Below, one piece after another: positions 59,502 to 64,000 of a DNA stretch of 64,000 bases. The notes under the pieces were generated by a model, which was not told where the DNA came from, ran no database searches, and was given only the letters and a program-made list of their open reading frames with translations. The stretch lies in NCBI GenBank assembly GCA_964516305.1, contig CAZEZH010000001.1, forward strand, positions 1 through 64,000, given 5' to 3'. Source of the DNA: Lamprobacter sp964516305. Lineage in GTDB: Bacteria; Pseudomonadota; Gammaproteobacteria; Chromatiales; Chromatiaceae. The position numbers and the translations under genes are program-made. The stretch's first letter is position 1, and each line of letters opens with the position of its first letter.

Positions 59502-59644
59502 GCAAGACAGGCCGTCAGGCGACCCTGTCAGCACAGGCTCAACGCCCAAGCAACCACGCATCAGCCATTAGCAGTCTCTGTAGTCCTGCCGGGCTGACGT
59601 TCATGGCGCGTCGCCAGTCCGAACGATCTAGTGTCTGCTTCAGG

Positions 59645-61252
59645 TTAACGCGCGGCCACTCGCTCAATCGCCACCAGCCCATCGTAATTGCCGTCCGGCG
59701 CCAAGCGATAACCTCGTACTCCCTCGCGCAACACCGCGAGCTGATCCTCGTACCAGAGCGGGATATAGGGCAGATCCCGGTGCAGCACCGCCTGCAGCTT
59801 CCTATAGAGCCGGGCCTGGCGCTGTCGCTCAGGCTCAGGCCGCGCGGCATCGATCAGCCTGTCGGCCTCGAGACTCAGGTAGCGGCCACGGTTAGCGCCG
59901 CCGGGTGGCGTCGAGGCGCTATGAAAGACATAGCGGAAGATGTCAGGCAGACGAATCCCAACCCAGGTCAAACCGAACAGCTGAAAGCGCCCAGCCTTGA
60001 TGTCGCCAAAAAAGGTGCCCCAATCGTAGCTTTCGATCGTCAGGTCGATGCCAACCTCGGCCAGCTGCGCCTGCAGCACGCTGGCGAGCCGCAGGCGGAA
60101 CGGGTCGCTTGAGGTCTTATAAGAGAGCGGTAGGCGTTCCCCGGGGCCATAACCCGCGTCGGCCAGCAAACGCTTGGCCTGCGTAGGATCATACGCATAG
60201 GCAGACAGCCCGCTGGCACCGGCCCAATGCTCCGGCGGCAGTAGGGCCTCGGCAAGCCGCCCTTGATCTTGGAACAGCCAGTACAAGATGGACTCGCGAT
60301 CGATCGCCTGTGCAATCGCCTGGCGCACCCGCGGATCAGCGGTTACCGGGTCGGACAGATTGAAGCCCAGGTAAGAAAAATTGCTGCCAGGCGCCGTCAA
60401 TACCTGAATCCCAGGGCGTTCACGCAACAGGCCGATCAACTCCGGGGGCAGGTCGTTCTGAAGTAGATCGACCTCGCCGCGCAGCAGCTTCATGACGCGC
60501 ACGTTGGGATCTTTGACGCGGACTAGACTGATCAACTGACCGTCACGCCGTCGCTCCAGCACGAGTCGATCGGCCGTCGGCCAGGCGACGAAGCGTAGCG
60601 CCCCACTACCAATCGGCTGGCGCTGGAACCGATGCCCAGCCGCGATCTGCTTGGCCGGCAGGATGCCGATACTGAGAAAGGCCGGAAACAGCGGATCAGG
60701 CTCAGACAGATGGAACGAGAGCCGACGCTCATCGAGCACCTCGATGCGCTCGATCAAGGCCAGCGGCGCCCGATGCGGTGATGCAAGCTCGGTGTCGAGG
60801 ATCGAGCGGTAGGTCGCCGCAACATCGGCGCTGTCGAGCGGCTGCCCATCGCTGAAAGACGCAGGCTCGGACTCAAGCTCGAAGCGATAGTGCAGGGGTG
60901 AGCGCTGCTCCCAGCGCGCGATGCCGGGGATCGGCCACCCGGCATCGTCGAGCTCGACCAGGCGCGCGTAGAGCAGCCGATTCACGCGCTCGGAGATCGC
61001 GTCGGTTGCTAACCGCGGGTCCAGGTTCGCCGGCGCCTGCGAGACGGCGACGACAATAGCACCCGCATCATCACGCTCACCGCAACCGGGCAGACCGGGC
61101 AGGATCAAGCTGAGGCCAAGGGACAGGGACAGTACCAGCGACCTGCCAAAGAACGGGCCTTCGCCGAAGAACCCTGTTAATAAACGACGCCGCTGGCCCG
61201 ACAGTCGGCGTGAACAACCGGGCGCACGCGGTGCTGCACGGACCTTGATCAA
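59645..61252 (-). CDS. Oligopeptide-binding lipoprotein (SBP family 5)
   Basis: A protein of about 535 residues with a basic start, a hydrophobic run (SLVLSLSLGLSLILPGLPGC) and a lipobox Cys. The family 5 profile follows: ANLDPRLATDAISERVNRLLYARLVELD, SFSDGQPLDSADVAATYRSI, VRQAIAQAIDRESI and a C-terminal DLPYIPLWYEDQLAVLREGV. It should bind peptides or similar solutes in the periplasm. The start is probably a TTG at 61252, since no ATG or GTG occurs before the signal. It lies five bases after the CYTH gene. The only oligopeptide permease genes in the window are at 46567-48288. Confidence 0.9.
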   Translation of the reverse strand: MIKVRAAPRAPGCSRRLSGQRRRLLTGFFGEGPFFGRSLVLSLSLGLSLILPGLPGCGERDDAGAIVVAVSQAPANLDPRLATDAISERVNRLLYARLVELDDAGWPIPGIARWEQRSPLHYRFELESEPASFSDGQPLDSADVAATYRSILDTELASPHRAPLALIERIEVLDERRLSFHLSEPDPLFPAFLSIGILPAKQIAAGHRFQRQPIGSGALRFVAWPTADRLVLERRRDGQLISLVRVKDPNVRVMKLLRGEVDLLQNDLPPELIGLLRERPGIQVLTAPGSNFSYLGFNLSDPVTADPRVRQAIAQAIDRESILYWLFQDQGRLAEALLPPEHWAGASGLSAYAYDPTQAKRLLADAGYGPGERLPLSYKTSSDPFRLRLASVLQAQLAEVGIDLTIESYDWGTFFGDIKAGRFQLFGLTWVGIRLPDIFRYVFHSASTPPGGANRGRYLSLEADRLIDAARPEPERQRQARLYRKLQAVLHRDLPYIPLWYEDQLAVLREGVRGYRLAPDGNYDGLVAIERVAAR

Positions 61253-61257
61253 GAACG

Positions 61258-61731
61258 CTAGCCTGACCAGCCCTTGAACGGATGGCGTGCCAGGTTGGCG
61301 TTGTAGTAGCGGGGATCATCGCTGACCTCATCACCCAGCCAGCTCGGGCGGTCGAATGCCTCGCCTTCGGCACTCAGCTCGATCTCGGCCAGCACCAAGC
61401 CCTGATTGTCGCCAACGAACAGATCGATCTCCCAAACATGGGCGCCGCAGCGCACGCGATGACGGGTCTTTTCGATAATCGCGGTCTCAGTCAGCTCTCG
61501 AAGCATCACCTGGGCGTCCTCGGCCGGGATCGGGTACTCGTATTCGCTGCGACTGATCCCACGGGTTGCCCCCTTGATCGTCAGCCGACCCTGCTCGCCT
61601 TCGAGTCGCACCCGCACCGTCAGCGCCGGCGTCGAGGCCAGATAACCCTGCATCAGATGGGTCGCAGACAACACCTGCTCGCGCCAGTCATCGTTGCGGA
61701 CCAGGAACTTACGCTCGATCTCGATCGCCAT
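61258..61731 (-). CDS. CYTH domain protein
   Basis: A 157-residue protein with the CYTH signature EIERKFLV at the N-terminus and further charged strands (LTVRVRLEGEQGRLTIKG, HVWEIDLFVGDNQGLVLAEIEL) that line the triphosphate tunnel. Bacterial relatives hydrolyse inorganic triphosphate; a link to polyphosphate metabolism with ppk1 in this window is possible but not shown. It is immediately upstream of the oligopeptide-binding lipoprotein and probably shares its transcript. Confidence 0.93.
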   Translation of the reverse strand: MAIEIERKFLVRNDDWREQVLSATHLMQGYLASTPALTVRVRLEGEQGRLTIKGATRGISRSEYEYPIPAEDAQVMLRELTETAIIEKTRHRVRCGAHVWEIDLFVGDNQGLVLAEIELSAEGEAFDRPSWLGDEVSDDPRYYNANLARHPFKGWSG

Positions 61732-61807
61732 TTATGTCGCCTCTCGTGTTCGGCTCATGGGGCTAACACAGTGATTTCAGATCGAGGCTCTGCAACCGCC
61801 TGGGTTT

Positions 61808-61836
61808 GAACCACAGATAAACAGGGATGAACACAG
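61808..61836. repeat. Short ACAGAT/ACAGGGAT-type repeat
   Basis: A 29-base stretch made of staggered copies of ACA-GAT-AA / ACA-GGGAT-GA / ACACAG, in the 119-base gap between rlmD and the CYTH gene. Similar ACAGATAAACACAGATGA sequences are dispersed in intergenic regions of many bacterial genomes; whether this one is a dispersed family here cannot be seen. Confidence 0.4.
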
Positions 61837-61850
61837 CGATAGCCCTGAGA

Positions 61851-63251
61851 CTAGCGCCGCTCGAACAACGCCATGGCCTCGAGATGCGCCGTGTGCGGAA
61901 ACATGTCCATCGCCCCGGCGGCCTCGAGGCGGAAACCCAGCTCACCGACCAGCTTGGCCGCATCGCGCGCTAGCGTTGCCGGATAGCAGGATACATAGAG
62001 AATGCGGCGGACACCGGAGCCGGCAAGCCCGTCGAGTACCTCAAGCGCACCACTGCGGGGCGGGTCCAGCAGCGCCTTGTCGAAGGGTTGATCGAACCAG
62101 GGGGCTGGAGCCAGCACTTGCCCCGCCGATTGCGCCCCGGCACGCGCCCCCCTTTGTGCACTCCCTTGCGGTTGGGCCTGAGCATAGAGATCGGCCAGAT
62201 AAAAGCGCGCATTCTCGATCCCATTACGGACCGCATTGGCCTCAGCACGCGCGACCAGTCCGGCATCGCCCTCGACGCCGACCACATCGCGCGCATGGCG
62301 GGCAAGCGGCAGCGTGAAATTGCCAAGGCCGCAGAACAGATCGAGCAGTTGCTCGTCCGGCTGCGGATCGAGCAGCGCAAGCGCCTGTTCGATCATCTTG
62401 CGATTCAGCTCCAGATTCACCTGGGTGAAATCGGTTGGCTCGAACGCAAGCGTCAGCCCCTGCCCTGGCAGGCTGTAGCTGAGTTCAATCCCCTGCCCCG
62501 GCAGCGGGCGGACGGTCTCGACCCCGCCCTCCTGCAGATAGACATGAAAACCGGTCTCGGCTGCGAAGCTCAGCAGCCGATCGCAATCCGCCGCCGATGG
62601 CGGGTCCAACACCCGAAACACCAACACCACCGGCCCGTCGCCCTGCGCCACCTCGATCTGCGGCAGGCGCTCGCGAATACTCAGGCCCTCGATCAACCGC
62701 GCCAAGTCTTCGAGCCGCGCACCAACCGCCGGATGCAAGACCTCACAACGCTGTACATCGGCAATGAAGCTCGACCCGCGCTCGCGGAAGCCGACCAGCA
62801 CCCGGCCCTTCTTCGGTACCCAGCGCACCCCCAGCCGTGCCTTGCGCCGATAGCCCCAATGCCCCTCTGTTTGATCAGCGGCCAATGGCGGTAGCCAGCG
62901 CGCCGGCGCCAGACCGCCGATCCGCTGCAGCACATCGGCCAGGATCGCCTGCTTGTTTTCGATCTGCGCCAGCGGGTCCATGTGCTGCAGCGCACAACCG
63001 CCACAGACGCCAAAGTGCGTGCAGCGCGGCTCGATCCGCTGCGGCGAGGGCTCCAACACCTCGGTGACCACCGCCTCGTCGTGGCGCCGCAGCCGCCGGG
63101 TCAGTCGAAACCGCACCCGCTCTGCGGCCAGGGCGCCGTGCACAAACACGGTCTTGCCCTCGACTCGTGCGATACCGCGCCCATCATGGGCCAGTGACTC
63201 GATCTCGGCCTCGACCGGCTCGCTTGGCAGTGACTTGCGCTTCTTACTCAT
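61851..63251 (-). CDS. rlmD: 23S rRNA m5U1939 methyltransferase RlmD
   Basis: RlmD (RumA) methylates U1939 of 23S rRNA using SAM. The 466-residue protein has an N-terminal TRAM domain (AEIESLAHDGRGIARVEGKTVFVHGAL), a [4Fe-4S] motif (RCTHFGVCGGCALQHM plus a later Cys in DVQRCEVLHP), the SAM site LLDLFCGLGNFTLPLA and the catalytic region around LLDPPRSGA and LYVSCYPATLARD. About 20 extra residues lie before LAPAPWFDQPF. The ATG at 63251 was chosen over a start at 63287. The gene upstream is cysM. Confidence 0.95.
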   Translation of the reverse strand: MSKKRKSLPSEPVEAEIESLAHDGRGIARVEGKTVFVHGALAAERVRFRLTRRLRRHDEAVVTEVLEPSPQRIEPRCTHFGVCGGCALQHMDPLAQIENKQAILADVLQRIGGLAPARWLPPLAADQTEGHWGYRRKARLGVRWVPKKGRVLVGFRERGSSFIADVQRCEVLHPAVGARLEDLARLIEGLSIRERLPQIEVAQGDGPVVLVFRVLDPPSAADCDRLLSFAAETGFHVYLQEGGVETVRPLPGQGIELSYSLPGQGLTLAFEPTDFTQVNLELNRKMIEQALALLDPQPDEQLLDLFCGLGNFTLPLARHARDVVGVEGDAGLVARAEANAVRNGIENARFYLADLYAQAQPQGSAQRGARAGAQSAGQVLAPAPWFDQPFDKALLDPPRSGALEVLDGLAGSGVRRILYVSCYPATLARDAAKLVGELGFRLEAAGAMDMFPHTAHLEAMALFERR

Positions 63252-63347
63252 CGGCGGCAATGTGCCAGCTGACAGCAACGACAGCAAGGTTAATCCGTCG
63301 CGATCTATCGCGATCCCTCGCGTCCAACGGCCGAGCCTCAGCGCAGA

Positions 63348-64000
63348 TCAACCGCTCGGGTAGACACCCGTCGAGAGATACCGATCACCGCGATCACAGA
63401 TGATCGCAACGATCAGGGCATTCTCGACCTCAGCCGATAGTTTGAGCGCCGCGGCCACGGAGCCGCCGGAGGAGACACCAGCGAAGATGCCCTCGCGGGC
63501 GGCGAGCGCGCGCATGGTCTCCTCGGCCTCGTTCTGCGAGACGTCGATGATGCGATCGACCCGAGTGGGCTCATAGATCTTAGGCAGATAGGCCTCGGGC
63601 CAGCGCCGGATGCCAGGAATGCTCGAGCCCTCCTCCGGCTGCACACCAACGATCTGCACCGCTGGATTCTGTGCCTTGAGATACCGACTAGTGCCCATGA
63701 TGGTCCCGGTCGTGCCCATGGCACTGACAAAGTGCGTCACTGTGCCTTCGGTATCGCGCCAGATCTCGGGACCAGTGCCCTCGTAATGGGCCAGCGGGTT
63801 GTCCTGGTTCGAGAACTGATCCAAGCGGATGCCAACGCCCTGCGCCTCGAGCTCACAGGCGAGATCGATCGCCGCCTCCATGCTGCCGACCTTCGGTGTG
63901 AGGCGGATCTCAGCGCCGAATGCAGCCATCGCCTGGCGACGCTCAACACTCATATGCTCCGGCATGATCAGCAACATCCGGTAGCCTTTGATGGCTGCCG
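63348..64000 (-). CDS. cysM: Cysteine synthase B, 5' end beyond the window
   Basis: The 3' part of a PLP-dependent O-acetylserine sulfhydrylase. The visible 216 residues include AAIKGYRMLLIMPEHMSVERR, NPLAHYEGTGPEIW, the PLP phosphate loop MGTTGTIMGTSRYL, GVQPEEGSSIPGIRRW and AGVSSGGSVAAAL. The ending CDRGDRYLSTGVYP is typical of CysM rather than CysK. CysM can use thiosulfate as well as sulfide, giving S-sulfocysteine, which suits a thiosulfate-using organism. The PLP Lys and the start codon are beyond base 64000. Confidence 0.94.
   Translation of the reverse strand, partial: AAIKGYRMLLIMPEHMSVERRQAMAAFGAEIRLTPKVGSMEAAIDLACELEAQGVGIRLDQFSNQDNPLAHYEGTGPEIWRDTEGTVTHFVSAMGTTGTIMGTSRYLKAQNPAVQIVGVQPEEGSSIPGIRRWPEAYLPKIYEPTRVDRIIDVSQNEAEETMRALAAREGIFAGVSSGGSVAAALKLSAEVENALIVAIICDRGDRYLSTGVYPSG

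Noticed and set aside
1..64000. tRNA, rRNA, prophage or insertion-sequence genes
   Set aside because: No T-loop-like GTTCGAATC segment in cloverleaf context, no rRNA sequence and no transposase, integrase or phage structural protein was seen on either strand.

Overview
The window is a stretch of ordinary chromosome from a GC-rich gammaproteobacterium, most likely a purple sulfur bacterium (Chromatiaceae). The lineage call rests on a high-potential iron-sulfur protein gene (58299-58655) whose mature sequence resembles Chromatiaceae HiPIPs, on a rhd-tusA-dsrE2 sulfur-relay cluster (32228-33507) typical of sulfur oxidisers, and on classic gammaproteobacterial gene orders: rhlB / trxA-rho, cmoA-cmoB, fur / bamE with ratA-rnfH, nagZ-hpt-MTI phosphorylase, and rlmE-ftsH-folP-glmM. 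The genus cannot be fixed from the sequence. There are no rRNA genes, recognisable tRNAs, CRISPR arrays, transposases or prophage genes.

Layout. 1-8.2 kb: a heptanucleotide tandem repeat at the window edge, a KaiC-like/ATP-grasp fusion protein, the remnant of an arylsulfatase gene, and an RND efflux pump with its adaptor. 8.5-13.9 kb: tRNA wobble-uridine modification genes cmoA-cmoB, polyphosphate kinase, pterin dehydratase and a hemerythrin. 14-19.1 kb: an acetolactate synthase-like enzyme with a Cys-rich insertion, then the pta-ackA operon. 19.4-28 kb: a two-domain thioredoxin-fold exported protein, rhlB, trxA-rho, a PqiA-domain membrane protein, murU and a glutamate-cysteine ligase. 28-33.5 kb: an AI-2E family permease, a small conserved protein, a LysR regulator divergent from a FadL-like porin, and the rhd-tusA-dsrE2 cluster.

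33.7-42 kb: siroheme synthase cysG, an exported solute-binding protein, an exported rhodanese, a membrane-anchored thioredoxin, an FmdB-like protein, a DegS-like protease, a DUF2892 protein and an ABC-2 exporter. 42-46.4 kb: a Pro/Ala-rich membrane-anchored protein of unknown role, then the purine/peptidoglycan salvage group (MTI phosphorylase, hemerythrin, hpt, nagZ). 46.5-50.8 kb: two oligopeptide permease genes, an L,D-transpeptidase, fur, bamE, rnfH and ratA. 50.8-64 kb: a sodium-dependent transporter, glmM, folP, ftsH, rlmE, an unknown membrane protein, HiPIP, an NlpC/P60 lipoprotein, an oligopeptide-binding lipoprotein, a CYTH protein, rlmD and the 3' part of cysM.

Functional threads are sulfur metabolism (persulfide relay, siroheme, cysteine synthesis, several thioredoxin-fold and rhodanese proteins), acetyl-phosphate/acetate metabolism, photosynthetic electron transfer (HiPIP) and cell-envelope maintenance. 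I did not find a clear new multi-gene system. The most unusual points are the KaiC-like/ATP-grasp fusion without a swivelling phosphohistidine domain, the Cys-rich insertion in the acetolactate synthase, the three phased repeats between the LysR and FadL genes, and a hairpin next to a potential G-quadruplex repeat at 44041-44083.
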